From Helicobacter enhydrae (lineage in GTDB: Bacteria > Campylobacterota > Campylobacteria > Campylobacterales > Helicobacteraceae): a stretch of DNA of 64,000 bases. The notes under the pieces are model-generated. The model was not told the DNA's origin, ran no database searches, and was given only the letters and a program-made list of their open reading frames with translations. Shown here one piece after another: positions 33,580 through 43,307 of this stretch (position 1 is its first letter; every line of letters begins with the position of its first letter). The stretch covers positions 868,001-932,000 of the forward strand of contig NZ_CP016503.1 of assembly GCF_001693335.1 (NCBI RefSeq). The letters are read 5' to 3'. The translations under genes were made by a program, and so were the position numbers.

Positions 33580-33596
33580 CTCACTAAGGAGAGGGT

Positions 33597-34925
33597 ATGT
33601 TGATTTTAGAGATTATCATTCTGCTTGGTGCTATTTTTATCGGGGTGAAACTTGGGGGGATTGGCATCGGCTATGCTGGAGGGATTGGCGTAGTCATCCT
33701 TACGCTTGGACTGGGCTTAACCCCCGGGAGCATTCCTACAGATGTCATCCTCATCATCGCCTCTGTCATTTCTGCTATCTCGGCTATGCAGGTAGCAGGT
33801 GGGATGGAATATCTAGTCGATATTGCAGAAAAGATTTTGAGAAAAAACCCAAAATACATCAATTATCTAGCCCCGCTCATCACCTACACTCTCACGCTTT
33901 TTGCAGGGACAGGGCACACGGCTTTTTCTATGATTCCTGTAACCATTGATGTTGCCAAAAGTGCAAACATCAAGCCCTCTGTGCCACTCAGCATAGCAGT
34001 GGTTGCCTCTCAAATCGCAATCACCGCCTCCCCTATTTCTGCAGCAGTCATCTATATGACAGGGGTGCTAGAGCCTTTGGGAATGAGCTATCTTAGTCTT
34101 TTGGGCATTTGGATTGCGACGACTTTTGCAGGGTGTATGCTCACAGCATTCATCATCAGCACTTTTAGCAATACCAAACTTTCAGATAGCCAAATCTTCC
34201 AAGAGCGTCTAGCACAGCATTTGGTCGAAGAGCCACAAGGACATACCCAAAGGATCATCACTCCTCAAGCCAAACTCTCTGTTTTGTTTTTTGCACTTGG
34301 GGTGTTGGCTGTGGTGCTTTATGCTTGTGCGATCTCCAAAAATATCGCACTCATCGATCCTGTCATACTACCAAGAGATGGAGCGATCATCTCTTTTATG
34401 CTAGTTGTGGCTTCACTTATCACTATCTTTTGCAAAATCAATCCCTCTAAGATTCCTGATTCTAGTGTGTTCAAAAGTGGAATGGTGGCTTGTATCTGTG
34501 TGCTTGGAGTTGCGTGGCTTGGCGATACTTTTGTCAAAGCTCACATCGATGAAATCAAAACCTATGCTTCAGACATCGTGAGTGCGTATCCTTATTTGCT
34601 TGCTGTCGGACTTGCTTTTGGCTCAATGCTCCTATACTCTCAAGCCTCCACAGCCAAAGCGTTGATGCCTGCGGTGATTGTGGCATTGGGGATTAGTGCA
34701 GAACACGCAGAACACGCCTATATCCTTGTGGCATCGTTTTCGGCAGTGAGTGCGCTTTTTGTTTTGCCAACTTACCCTACACTTTTGGGAGCTGTGCAGA
34801 TGGATGACACAGGAACGACTAGAATCGGAAAATACATATTCAACCACTCTTTCATCATCCCCGGAGTGTTAGCCATCGCCCTCTCTGTGTCTTTGGGCTT
34901 TATCCTTGCCCCCTTGATGATATAA
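33597..34925 (+). CDS. dcuA: Anaerobic C4-dicarboxylate antiporter DcuA
   Basis: This 442-residue inner-membrane protein has about ten hydrophobic segments. It starts LILEIIILLGAIFIGVKLGG and contains LFAGTGHTAFSMIPVTIDVAK, ASQIAITASPISAAVIYM, and a C-terminal FVLPTYPTLLGAVQMDDTG, all Dcu-family hallmarks. It exchanges aspartate or fumarate for succinate. The start has AAGGAGAGGG. It forms an operon with aspA, an arrangement seen across Helicobacter and Campylobacter. Confidence 0.95.
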   Translation: MLILEIIILLGAIFIGVKLGGIGIGYAGGIGVVILTLGLGLTPGSIPTDVILIIASVISAISAMQVAGGMEYLVDIAEKILRKNPKYINYLAPLITYTLTLFAGTGHTAFSMIPVTIDVAKSANIKPSVPLSIAVVASQIAITASPISAAVIYMTGVLEPLGMSYLSLLGIWIATTFAGCMLTAFIISTFSNTKLSDSQIFQERLAQHLVEEPQGHTQRIITPQAKLSVLFFALGVLAVVLYACAISKNIALIDPVILPRDGAIISFMLVVASLITIFCKINPSKIPDSSVFKSGMVACICVLGVAWLGDTFVKAHIDEIKTYASDIVSAYPYLLAVGLAFGSMLLYSQASTAKALMPAVIVALGISAEHAEHAYILVASFSAVSALFVLPTYPTLLGAVQMDDTGTTRIGKYIFNHSFIIPGVLAIALSVSLGFILAPLMI

Positions 34926-34934
34926 GGGGCAGGA

Positions 34935-35663
34935 TCAATAGCGATAAATATAGCTGAAACTCAAGTCAGAAGGCTTGTTTTTGAGATTGTAAGCAAATGA
35001 TTGAAACTTCCATTCAGACACCACATCTCCATTGAGAATCTCAAGCTGGGCTTTGTTGAGAAGCCTCAAAAACTTGTAACTCAAATTGAATTGGTGGTTG
35101 CCATAAATATAGTGCAATCCCACCTTTGGGTATAGGTTTTGAGTGAAAAGGGTGGTGAGCATATTTTTGTCACCCGGCTGCATAGAGTGTGCGACAAGAT
35201 TGACACCAAACTCATAGCCCAATGTCAAATCTAGCCCCAAAGAATGCAGACCGCTATTGACAAAATCAAGGAGATAACTCAATTCCACAGAGCTTTTGAT
35301 AGGGAGAAAACTCGTGGTGAAATCTACAGATTGATTCTGCCCCACCTTTATGCCACTTGTACTCACTTCAACAGGATAGAGCCCTGCACCTAGAGTCACT
35401 TTGGTGGCAATCCCTTGTATCTCTCCAAAATAATGCTGATACCCCAAAACAGCACTTGCTAGGAATAGGGTTTCATCTTTTTTGCCATAATACTCTGTCT
35501 GCCCTCCAGTTGTAGTTGTGAATTTTTGATAAATATCCACTTGTGTGGTTTCAAACTCAAATCCCATCAAAAACCCACTTTTGTCATTTTGGGGCTTTTC
35601 CTGTGCAATCGCAGGGATCAACAAAGAGCAACCAAGCAATACGCTTAAAACCTTACTATTCAT
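34935..35663 (-). CDS. Helicobacter-type outer-membrane beta-barrel protein
   Basis: The product is 242 residues with a signal peptide of about 20 (VLSVLLGCSLLIPAIA, then QEKPQ). Alternating amphipathic strands begin GFLMGFEFETTQV and the chain ends LSFSYIYRY, with an aromatic last residue as in outer-membrane barrels. It resembles the protein at 40857 in plan (a GF.LG.E..F start, a YQYY/YQHYF strand, a KIPNRT/NKPSDL late loop), so the two are probably paralogues. It converges with dcuA. A TATAGT -10 box lies 30-35 bases upstream. Specific function unknown. Confidence 0.75.
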   Translation of the reverse strand: MNSKVLSVLLGCSLLIPAIAQEKPQNDKSGFLMGFEFETTQVDIYQKFTTTTGGQTEYYGKKDETLFLASAVLGYQHYFGEIQGIATKVTLGAGLYPVEVSTSGIKVGQNQSVDFTTSFLPIKSSVELSYLLDFVNSGLHSLGLDLTLGYEFGVNLVAHSMQPGDKNMLTTLFTQNLYPKVGLHYIYGNHQFNLSYKFLRLLNKAQLEILNGDVVSEWKFQSFAYNLKNKPSDLSFSYIYRY

Positions 35664-35692
35664 TTTGTCTCCTTAAGCTTTAGTTGCCAATA

Positions 35693-35698
35693 ACTATA
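35693..35698 (-). promoter_or_regulatory. -10 box (TATAGT) before the outer-membrane protein gene
   Basis: On the minus strand GAGTATAGT lies 30-35 bases before the ATG at 35663, which is itself preceded by AAGGAG. The match to the -10 consensus is good. Confidence 0.45.
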
Positions 35699-35873
35699 CT
35701 CCAAAACTCAAGAATCAAACTTGAAAAGATTGCAGAACATCGTTGTTTATAAAATAAAGTTACACAAAGAGCATGTGAAAGTTACAAGAAGTTTAATCAG
35801 TCAATCAAAAGTGGGGATTTCAGCACCAAAATATGTGACAAAATGGGCAAAGATCAGCAAGATCAAGAGGATC

Positions 35874-38243
35874 CTACTGACAATTCACACACTCGACACT
35901 GCGATCCATCACTTGTTCTTTTGCCTCGGGGCTTTGGCTCCTAAGATAATAAGTTGATTTCAACCCCAATTTCCAAGCAGTCATATACAAATCATTCAAT
36001 GCCTTTCCACTTGCCGTGTCTAGACTGATAAACAGATTCACACTCTGCCCTTGATCGATCCACTTCTGACGCACTGCCGCAGCACGAATGAGTGCTGTTT
36101 GATCCAAATCATAAGCACTCACATAATAATCCCAAGTTTCTAGATTCAGATTGGGTGCCACCACTGGCACAAGCCCTGAGAGGTTTTCTTCATACCATTT
36201 GCGTTTATACACAGGCTCAATCGTTTGGGTGGTGCCTACAAGAATAGAGATAGAGCTTGTCGGAGCGATTGCCATCAAATACCCATTACGCATTCCTTGA
36301 ATTTTGACCTTTTCCCTCAAAGCATTCCAATCACACGAAGTGCCAAACAACCCTCCACGATCCACGATCTTGAGTGCTTCTTTGTTTGCCACATCGATAG
36401 GGAAAATCCCTTTGCTCCAGTTTGAGCCCTCAAATTGTGGGTAGATCCCCTTTTCTTGTGCCAAATCTGCACTTGCTTTAATCGCATTGAAACTGATCAT
36501 CTCCATAATCTCATCGATTTTTTCTAGATGCGCATCACTGCCCCAATGGATTTTTGCACTCGCAAGCATTTCTGCCTCACCCATCACCCCCAAGCCAACT
36601 GCACGATTTGCCAAGTTTGTCGCACGCACTTTGCGATTGGGGTAGAAGTTGAGATCAATCACATTATCAAGCATACGCATTGCAATAGGCACGACACGCT
36701 CGATGTCTTCTTGTGTGTGGATCTTGCTAAGATTGACACTTGCAAGGTTGCAAACTGCTGTAGCACCACCATATTGCACTTTTTGGGCGATGAATATTTT
36801 TTTGCCCTGCAAACTATCAATACTTGTTAGCTTGTTTGCTTTTTTGATGACGCCACAATCAGTCCTCACCTCATCAAACTCGCCAAACTCCACCTCGCTC
36901 CCATCTTCAAACTCTACTTTGACTTTGTAGGTGCTAAATTGTGTGTTTTGAAAAATCTCTGTGCAAAGATTGGAGCTTCTGATGATTCCTGCGTGTGCGT
37001 TTGGATTGGCACGATTGGCATTGTCTTTGAATCCCAAAAATGGCAACCCACTCTCAAAGTAGTTTGTCAAGATTTTTTTCCACAATTCTTTGGCAGAAAT
37101 GTGTTCTTTGAGCACATCAGGGTTGTTTTCATACTCGATATATTTTGCCTCAAACTCCTCCCCATACAGCTCCGTAAGCTCAGGACACTCATAAGGATCA
37201 AAAAGTGTCCATTGTGCGTTTTCCTCCACCCTTTTCATAAAAAGATCGCAAATCCACACAGCAGGGAAAAGATCGTGTGCCCTGCGTCGCTCCTCCCCAC
37301 TATTTTTCCTAAGCTCGATGAACTCTTGCACATCTGTATGCCATATTTCAAGGTAAGTCGCGATTGCCCCCTTGCGTGTCCCCAACTGATCCACTGCGAT
37401 CGCCACATCATTGGCGATTTTCAAAAACGGCACAACGCCCCCTGCAGCATTTTTGTGTCCATCGATGAAGCTTCCAAGCCCTCTGACTTTGCTAAAATCC
37501 CAGCCAATCCCACCACCATACTTGCTCAAAAGTGCCATTTCTTTGTAAGCATCAAAAATGCCCTCAATATTATCGGGTGTGCTGCCAATGTAGCAAGAGC
37601 TGAGCTGATGGCGTGGGGTGCGTCCATTTGCCAATGTCGGCGTTGCTGTAATCACCTCAAACTTTGAAATCACATCATAAAACTGCATTGCCCAAGCATT
37701 GCAGTCTTTTTCGTTTTGCGCCAAAAACATCGCCAAAGCCATAAACATTTGTTGGGGCAACTCAATGGGTGTGTTTTGGGAATCTTTGAGCAAATAGCGA
37801 TCATAGAGTGTTTTGACCCCCAAATAATTAAACTGCAAATCGCGTTCAGGCTTGATATAGTCATTGAGTGCGTCCAAATCGTATCTTTCTTTGAATCCTT
37901 TGAGGATTTTGCCCTCACTCTCTCCGCGTTCAAAATACTCTCTCAAATGCTTATAACCCGTGAATCCACTCACTTTGTGATACAAGTCATACAAAAACAA
38001 ACGCGCTGCCACAAATGTCCAATTTGGAGAATCTATATCGATTTTATCCACTGCCGTTTTGATCAAAGTCTGCTGGATCTCCTCTGTGGTGATTTGATCG
38101 CGGAAGTGGATTTTGGCATCGACTTCTAGCTCACTTTGGCTCACTCCCTCCAATCCCTCTACAGCATCGCTTGTGTATTTTTGGATTTTGGAAATATCTA
38201 GCAACTCTACTCTACCGCTACGCTTGACTACTGTTAGCATCAT
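35874..38243 (-). CDS. nrdA: Class I ribonucleoside-diphosphate reductase, alpha subunit
   Basis: This 789-residue subunit reduces ribonucleotides to deoxyribonucleotides together with NrdB (not in this window). It has an N-terminal ATP-cone (VVKRSGRVELLDISKIQKY), HQLSSCYIGSTPD with the first active-site cysteine, NLCTEI, a LASVNLSKI segment, and MRNGYLMAIAPTSSISIL. The C terminus is SVECVNCQ, giving the CxxC relay cysteines. It begins 8 bases after the nitroreductase stop, so it is the last gene of a typA-nitroreductase-nrdA minus operon. Confidence 0.96.
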   Translation of the reverse strand: MMLTVVKRSGRVELLDISKIQKYTSDAVEGLEGVSQSELEVDAKIHFRDQITTEEIQQTLIKTAVDKIDIDSPNWTFVAARLFLYDLYHKVSGFTGYKHLREYFERGESEGKILKGFKERYDLDALNDYIKPERDLQFNYLGVKTLYDRYLLKDSQNTPIELPQQMFMALAMFLAQNEKDCNAWAMQFYDVISKFEVITATPTLANGRTPRHQLSSCYIGSTPDNIEGIFDAYKEMALLSKYGGGIGWDFSKVRGLGSFIDGHKNAAGGVVPFLKIANDVAIAVDQLGTRKGAIATYLEIWHTDVQEFIELRKNSGEERRRAHDLFPAVWICDLFMKRVEENAQWTLFDPYECPELTELYGEEFEAKYIEYENNPDVLKEHISAKELWKKILTNYFESGLPFLGFKDNANRANPNAHAGIIRSSNLCTEIFQNTQFSTYKVKVEFEDGSEVEFGEFDEVRTDCGVIKKANKLTSIDSLQGKKIFIAQKVQYGGATAVCNLASVNLSKIHTQEDIERVVPIAMRMLDNVIDLNFYPNRKVRATNLANRAVGLGVMGEAEMLASAKIHWGSDAHLEKIDEIMEMISFNAIKASADLAQEKGIYPQFEGSNWSKGIFPIDVANKEALKIVDRGGLFGTSCDWNALREKVKIQGMRNGYLMAIAPTSSISILVGTTQTIEPVYKRKWYEENLSGLVPVVAPNLNLETWDYYVSAYDLDQTALIRAAAVRQKWIDQGQSVNLFISLDTASGKALNDLYMTAWKLGLKSTYYLRSQSPEAKEQVMDRSVECVNCQ

Positions 38244-38251
38244 CCACCTCT

Positions 38252-38857
38252 TTATCTAATTTCTACAAGTTCATCTAGTGAGATTCTGGTTTTGGCTTTT
38301 GGCTCTTTGACACGATAGCCAAACGCCACAAGCAATGCGATCCTCTCTAGTTCAGGATCAATCCCCAGCAATCGCTCCAAAGCTTCACGCTCAAACCCCT
38401 CTATATAGCAAGAATCAATGCCAAAAAGTCCCGCTCCATTGACCATCGAACTTGCCATCAAATACGCTTGTTTCATACTCCAATCCTCAAGATTTCTGCG
38501 TGTGTCAGCTTGAGCTTGAAACTCTTGCAAACGCTTCATAAAGCGTTCATCCAATCCAAGCTTTTGCATATATTGCACAATATAATCTGATGGAGCAATG
38601 ATGTCTTTGACTTTGGATTTGAATATCACAAGCTCACTGCAAGTTGGTATCTGCTTTTGATTCCAACACAAGGGCTGGATTTGTTCCCTCAAGGTTTTGG
38701 AACGAATGAGCAAAATACGCGTATGCTCCAATCCAAACGAGCTAGGTGTCAAACGCCCCATCTCCAAGACCTGCTCCCACTCATCGCTTGGGATCTCTCT
38801 AGTCTCATCAAATATTTTGCAGGCGTGCAAAGAACGCATTGCTTCAACCATTTTCAT
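38252..38857 (-). CDS. NAD(P)H-dependent nitroreductase family protein (RdxA/FrxA-like)
   Basis: This 201-residue flavoprotein has SLHACKIFDETREIPSDEW at the N terminus, LTPSSFGLEHTRILLI, AYLMASSMVNGAGLFGIDSC and LLVAFGYRVKE near the end, the pattern of small FMN nitroreductases. In H. pylori the RdxA relative activates metronidazole; whether this protein does so is inference. It lies 10 bases downstream of typA and 8 upstream of nrdA. No defects are seen in the frame. Confidence 0.8.
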   Translation of the reverse strand: MKMVEAMRSLHACKIFDETREIPSDEWEQVLEMGRLTPSSFGLEHTRILLIRSKTLREQIQPLCWNQKQIPTCSELVIFKSKVKDIIAPSDYIVQYMQKLGLDERFMKRLQEFQAQADTRRNLEDWSMKQAYLMASSMVNGAGLFGIDSCYIEGFEREALERLLGIDPELERIALLVAFGYRVKEPKAKTRISLDELVEIR

Positions 38858-38867
38858 CGTTAGCTCC

Positions 38868-40670
38868 TTATTTTTTCATTCTTTTACGCATATTGGGATC
38901 AAGATATTTTTTTCTGATACGAATATTCAAAGGAGTGATCTCCAAAATCTCATCATCTTCAATCCATTCCAACGCCCTCTCAAGCGTGAGATCTCTAGGT
39001 GGCACAAGCTTAATCGCATCATCACTTCCGCTTGCACGCATATTGGTTAAATGCTTGGATTTGATAGGATTGACATCAAGATCATTATCTCTGCTATGCT
39101 CACCTATCACCATTCCCACATAGACTTTGGTTTGAGGGTTGATAAATAACACCCCCCTCTCTTGGATATTAAACAAAGAAAACGCCGTAGCATCGCCATT
39201 TTCCATAGAAATCAAAGCCCCATTACTGCGACTCTCCACACTTCCACTAAACGCACGGAACTCCAAAAACGAGTGATTCATCACCCCCTCTCCTTTGGTG
39301 TCTGTCAAAAACTCACTACGATAGCCAATCAGCCCTCTTGCAGGGATTTCAAACTCAAGCCTAGTGTAGCCATCGCCCATCGGATTCATCGCTTTCATCT
39401 CCGCCTTGCGTCGCCCAAGCTTCTCAATGATTGCCCCACTAAAATCTTGAGGAGTGTCAATCACAAGATGTTCAAAAGGCTCCATTTTTGTGCCGTTTTC
39501 TTCTTTGACAATCACCTCTGGACGCGAGATCGAAAACTCAAAGCCCTCGCGTCTGAGATTTTCTGCCAAAATCGTGATTTGCAATTCCCCTCTCCCACTG
39601 ACTTTGAATTTCCCCTCTCCCATTTCCTCACAACGCATTGCGATATTGGTTTGCATTTCTTTCAAAAGTCTATCTTTGATTTTGTTGGCAGTCACATGTT
39701 TGCCCTCTAGCCCCGCAAGAGGACTATCATTAACGGCAAAATACACGCTCATTGTGGGCTCTTCTAGGTGCATTGGATCAAGGGGCATTGGGTGATTGGG
39801 ATCAACCAAAGAATCCCCCACATCAATCGCATTGAATCCTGCCACCGCGACAATGTCTCCAGCCTGTGCATTCTCAATCTCTGTCCTTGCAAGTCCCAAA
39901 AATCCGATGAGCTTTGTAATCCTACCTGTTTCTTTGCTCCCATCACTTTTGGCAAGCATTACCGTTTCACCCTTTTTGACACGCCCATTAAACACGCGCG
40001 CAATCCCTATCTTTCCGACATAATTATCATAATCAAGGGTGAAAATCTGCATTTGCAAAGGATTATCAGAGCTTCCTGTAGGAGCAGGGACATACTCCAA
40101 AATCGCCTCAAACAAAGGCTCTAGGTTTTTTTTCTCATCTTCAAGATTTTTGATCGCATACCCATCGCGTGCTGCTGCATAAACCACAGGGAAATCAAGC
40201 TGAAAATCATTTGCCTCCATTGCCACAAACAGATCAAACACCTCATCAACCACTCTATCAGGCTCGGCGGCAGGTTTGTCTATCTTATTGACTACCACGA
40301 TTGGACGGATACCAAAGCTCAATGCTTTTTTCACCACAAATTTGGTTTGAGGCATCACCCCCTCTTGTGCATCTACAAGGAGCAACACGCCATCCACCAT
40401 TTTGAGCACACGCTCCACCTCGCCTCCAAAATCGGCGTGTCCGGGGGTGTCAATGATGTTGATTTTGGTTCCTTTGTATTCAATCGCTGTGTTTTTTGAG
40501 AGGATTGTGATCCCTCGCTCTCTTTCTAAGTCATTGCTATCCATCACCCGCTCATCAACTTGCTCGTGTGAGCTAAAAGTCCCTGACTGACTTAGCAATC
40601 CATCAACTAGTGTTGTTTTCCCGTGATCGACATGTGCAATCACTGCGATATTTCTAATATTTTGCATCAT
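38868..40670 (-). CDS. typA: Translational GTPase TypA/BipA
   Basis: The product has 600 residues. The GTPase domain shows [20 protein letters not shown] in switch [17 protein letters not shown] and [13 protein letters not shown]. The C-terminal [18 protein letters not shown] and the TypA-specific ending ([16 protein letters not shown]) separate it from LepA and EF-G. It acts on the ribosome under stress or cold. Start codons ATGATG at 40670; the second would remove one residue. Confidence 0.97.
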   Translation of the reverse strand: MMQNIRNIAVIAHVDHGKTTLVDGLLSQSGTFSSHEQVDERVMDSNDLERERGITILSKNTAIEYKGTKINIIDTPGHADFGGEVERVLKMVDGVLLLVDAQEGVMPQTKFVVKKALSFGIRPIVVVNKIDKPAAEPDRVVDEVFDLFVAMEANDFQLDFPVVYAAARDGYAIKNLEDEKKNLEPLFEAILEYVPAPTGSSDNPLQMQIFTLDYDNYVGKIGIARVFNGRVKKGETVMLAKSDGSKETGRITKLIGFLGLARTEIENAQAGDIVAVAGFNAIDVGDSLVDPNHPMPLDPMHLEEPTMSVYFAVNDSPLAGLEGKHVTANKIKDRLLKEMQTNIAMRCEEMGEGKFKVSGRGELQITILAENLRREGFEFSISRPEVIVKEENGTKMEPFEHLVIDTPQDFSGAIIEKLGRRKAEMKAMNPMGDGYTRLEFEIPARGLIGYRSEFLTDTKGEGVMNHSFLEFRAFSGSVESRSNGALISMENGDATAFSLFNIQERGVLFINPQTKVYVGMVIGEHSRDNDLDVNPIKSKHLTNMRASGSDDAIKLVPPRDLTLERALEWIEDDEILEITPLNIRIRKKYLDPNMRKRMKK

Positions 40671-40823
40671 TTCTCCGATTTGTTTTGATTTATAAATTTG
40701 TAAAAGATAGCTGTAATTTTATATGTTTTTGCTTATGTTTTAACTTAAAATTTTGGAATTTTTTGAAGGCGGCATTGACAAATCTAGCAATCCAAAACCA
40801 TTCATCGGCTCTAGTCTTTGTGC

Positions 40824-40829
40824 TAGAAT
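40824..40829 (+). promoter_or_regulatory. -10 box (TAGAAT) before the outer-membrane protein gene
   Basis: TGCTAGAAT lies 33 bases before the ATG at 40857, in the gap divergent from typA. AAAGGA follows at 40845-40850 as the ribosome binding site. Confidence 0.5.
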
Positions 40830-40856
40830 CGCCGTTTTATTTCCAAAGGAATAGTG

Positions 40857-41510
40857 ATGAAAAAAGTTTTGTTATCAATCTTGTGCATTTGCACACTGCT
40901 TATCTCTCAAGAGGATATGAGAGAACAAGCTCCACAAACCACCCCCACACAAGACAAGCCCACAGAATCAATAGATAAAAACGGCTTTGTTTTGGGGCTT
41001 GAGGCGACTTTTGGCACGATCACGATGCGAGAGGGGGGAGTGCAAAACACAAACTCAATGGTGATGGGTGGGATTTTGGCAGGGTATCAGTATTATGTGA
41101 CACAAGATTTTGGTATGCGTGCTTTGATGACAATCCACGATAGCACGATGGCAAGCGTGCAGACGCAAAGCGTTTTGCCGTTTTGGATCGGGACGGAGTT
41201 TGATCTTTTGTGGGATTATTTCCAAGAGGGTAACCACACGCTAGGGCTAAGCATAGGGCTAGGATACAACGCTGAAATCTACCACAACTACCTCATCAAC
41301 AACCAATCTTTGGCGTTTTTCACCCAACACGATCTTTTCCCAACTTTTGCATTGCATTATTATTATGACAAACACCAGATACAGATAGGCTATCGCTTCA
41401 TCGAAACACTCAAAATCCCCAATCGCACGATTAGTTTTCAAAACCAAAAACTCAATCCAAGCGTGAGCTACACCAATTATTTGAGCCTCACTTATTTTTA
41501 TCGATTCTGA
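40857..41510 (+). CDS. Helicobacter-type outer-membrane protein
   Basis: The product is 217 residues from ATG 40857 (MKKVLLSILCICTLLIS). A GTG one codon earlier is possible. A signal peptide of about 18 precedes a Gln/Thr/Pro-rich linker. A predicted eight-strand-like barrel begins GFVLGLEATFGTI and ends YLSLTYFYRF with terminal Phe. It appears paralogous to the protein at 34935. Function unknown; small barrels of this kind in Helicobacter are mostly uncharacterised. Confidence 0.75.
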   Translation: MKKVLLSILCICTLLISQEDMREQAPQTTPTQDKPTESIDKNGFVLGLEATFGTITMREGGVQNTNSMVMGGILAGYQYYVTQDFGMRALMTIHDSTMASVQTQSVLPFWIGTEFDLLWDYFQEGNHTLGLSIGLGYNAEIYHNYLINNQSLAFFTQHDLFPTFALHYYYDKHQIQIGYRFIETLKIPNRTISFQNQKLNPSVSYTNYLSLTYFYRF

Positions 41511-42245
41511 TCTCTGCTAGACACGGATCCCCCCAATCCGTCGTGTATGCAATAGACAAAGAAGCGATGGTTTGTTTTATTACATTCTGACAGCAAATTG
41601 GAAGCTAAACCCACCACTCAATGGATCAGTTTCAAATGAGCGATTAAAAAGAGTTATATTTTGCTTGCTAAAGAATATATAACCCACACTAAAAAAGAAA
41701 GTGCTTAGATGAATTCCTGCATACACATCAGCAATATGCAATGTTCCTAATTCCTCCAACGCAAATTCATATTTTGTTCCTATTGTAAATCCAAATCCAC
41801 CACCACCCAATTTATAGCTTGCCTCCAATCCAATAGGCATCACAAACGATGTGTCAAATGCACTACTCGCACCTTTAAACATCACTCCTATTCCGACAGG
41901 CATTCCTATGTAAAAACCATCTTGAAATGCCGGAGACCACTCTTGTCTTGTAATATTATATTTTGGACCAGCAGTTACAAGCAATGTAGATCTTACGGCT
42001 GTTTTCCCCAGATTAAACATTGTATCCGATGTCAATCCTAAAGAACCCAATGTTATTCCAAAAATCTTATTTTCTGCTCGAATTTTTTCCTGCTTCTCTT
42101 TGGAGAACGAATCAATATAGCTCTGAATCTCTCTATCAGATTTTGATTCTATCTTTTTCTTTTGTAATGCCAATGTTTCAAGCATTTCATTTCTTTTCGC
42201 ATCTGTTAAATCTGGCTTACTTAAAATTGCCTCCCTTAATCCATC

Positions 42246-42305
42246 AAAGATTCGATCAAGCTCTTTTTGCTGCTCAAAGATTCTATCTAGCTCTTTTTGT
42301 TGCTC
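42246..42305. repeat. Tandem 30-bp duplication (10-residue repeat)
   Basis: Two adjacent 30-base units (42246-42275 and 42276-42305) differ at three positions and encode QKELDRIFEQ / QKELDRIFDG on the minus strand. They form a short charged, probably helical, spacer right behind the signal peptide of the phase-variable protein. Confidence 0.8.
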
Positions 42306-42313
42306 TTGAGTAA

Positions 42314-42325
42314 CCCCCCCCCCCC
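42314..42325. repeat. poly-C tract (C12; G12 on coding strand), phase-variation switch
   Basis: Twelve Cs lie directly after the signal-peptide codons of the minus-strand outer-membrane protein. In-frame lengths are 10 or 13, so 12 is OFF. Its position close to the start makes this a clean on/off switch. Confidence 0.92.
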
Positions 42326-42514
42326 GAACACTGAAGTTGCAAACATCGAACCTACAACCAACGACAATATGATTTTTTTCATATCTATATCCTTTCCTTT
42401 GTGAAATTTATGTAGAATTTTAAAACATTTTTTGGATTTTTGATCATTTTTTTGTTTTGTTCATTTTTGATTCTCTTAGCTGATCAAGTCTTATGCCCCT
42501 TGTGTTACTTGTCA

Positions 42515-43276
42515 TCACTCCTCTACTAATTGCTGTCGCTTGTAGTATTTGATTGCAAGTGCCTTAGCAAATGGCGAACTCAATATGTTTTTCATCAAGA
42601 GATAGCAGTTCAATTTCATCCCTGAGGAAAGCTCAAGATACACCCTCATCTTGTAAAACCTCTTGATCAAAAACACCAAATCAAACTTCACGATTTTGTT
42701 TTTGATCCCTGCCAACACTTCAAGATTTTTGAGATTTCTGATTCTAGAATCAAAGGCTTGTATTTTGTTGCCTGAAAAATCTAGTATCGTGAGATTTGTC
42801 AGATGATACACAGGTGTCAGATCCTCAATCTCATTGAATGGCACTGCCAAAATATTCAAAGAAGTTGATTGAGACAATGGCTCAAGGGATTTGATGTGGT
42901 TCTCGTGGCATTCAAAAGAATAGAGTGCTGGGAATTTGCCAATCCAACTAGGAATCTCTCTGATCATATTCCGTCCCAACGCAAGATTTCTCAAATCCTC
43001 AAGCTTGGCAATATTTTGAGGCACTTCGATGAGTAGATTCTTTTTCATTGAGATTGTGAAAACATTAGGTGGTAGCAATGGCAGATCTTTCAGTAGATTG
43101 TCATCAAGAATAAGCCTAAAAAGACGCTTCAGATAGAAAATATTTGGGTGGAGTTCCGTGAGTTGCTTACCCACAGCTTTGAATGTTTCTAGATTCTCAA
43201 GCTCTTCTTGTGTCCTAGGAACCTCGATTTGATGTTGATCACACCATTTGATGAAATCTATTGCCCATTTTTCCAT
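42515..43276 (-). CDS. Leucine-rich-repeat protein
   Basis: In this 253-residue protein the central ~150 residues form about six LRR units (LRNLALGRNMIREIPSWIG, LNILAVPFNEIEDL, LTILDFSGNKIQAF, LEVLAGIKNKIV). Consensus LxxLxLxxNxI repeats are clear. There is no signal peptide, so it is probably cytoplasmic and acts by protein binding. The first 40 residues (IDFIKWCDQHQIEVP) are acidic and helical. Partner unknown. It lies 31 bases downstream of the DUF89 gene on the same strand. Confidence 0.8.
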   Translation of the reverse strand: MEKWAIDFIKWCDQHQIEVPRTQEELENLETFKAVGKQLTELHPNIFYLKRLFRLILDDNLLKDLPLLPPNVFTISMKKNLLIEVPQNIAKLEDLRNLALGRNMIREIPSWIGKFPALYSFECHENHIKSLEPLSQSTSLNILAVPFNEIEDLTPVYHLTNLTILDFSGNKIQAFDSRIRNLKNLEVLAGIKNKIVKFDLVFLIKRFYKMRVYLELSSGMKLNCYLLMKNILSSPFAKALAIKYYKRQQLVEE

Positions 43277-43307
43277 ATATCACTCCTTGTTTGATTGGAT
43301 ACTTACC

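Larger units (their letters stand above)
41580..42382 (-). pseudogene. Phase-variable outer-membrane protein, currently OFF
   Basis: From ATG 42382 (preceded by AAGGAAAGG) a signal peptide MKKIILSLVVGSMFATSVFG is followed by a tract of 12 Gs (plus-strand C12 at 42314-42325). In the present frame it stops soon after (…LLKSNKKS). With 10 or 13 Gs it would continue VTQEQQKELDRIF and join the 201-residue frame starting MLETLALQKKK, giving about 267 residues in total. The main part is barrel-like (YNITRQEWSPAFQDGFYIG, SYKLGGGGFGFTIG) and ends FSFQFAVRM. It is a reversible OFF state rather than true decay. Function unknown. Confidence 0.75.

Noticed and set aside
35721-35957. Plus-strand 78-residue ORF between the outer-membrane protein gene and nrdA
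   Set aside because: It runs into the nrdA 3' end on the opposite strand, and neither a ribosome site nor a family resemblance was seen.
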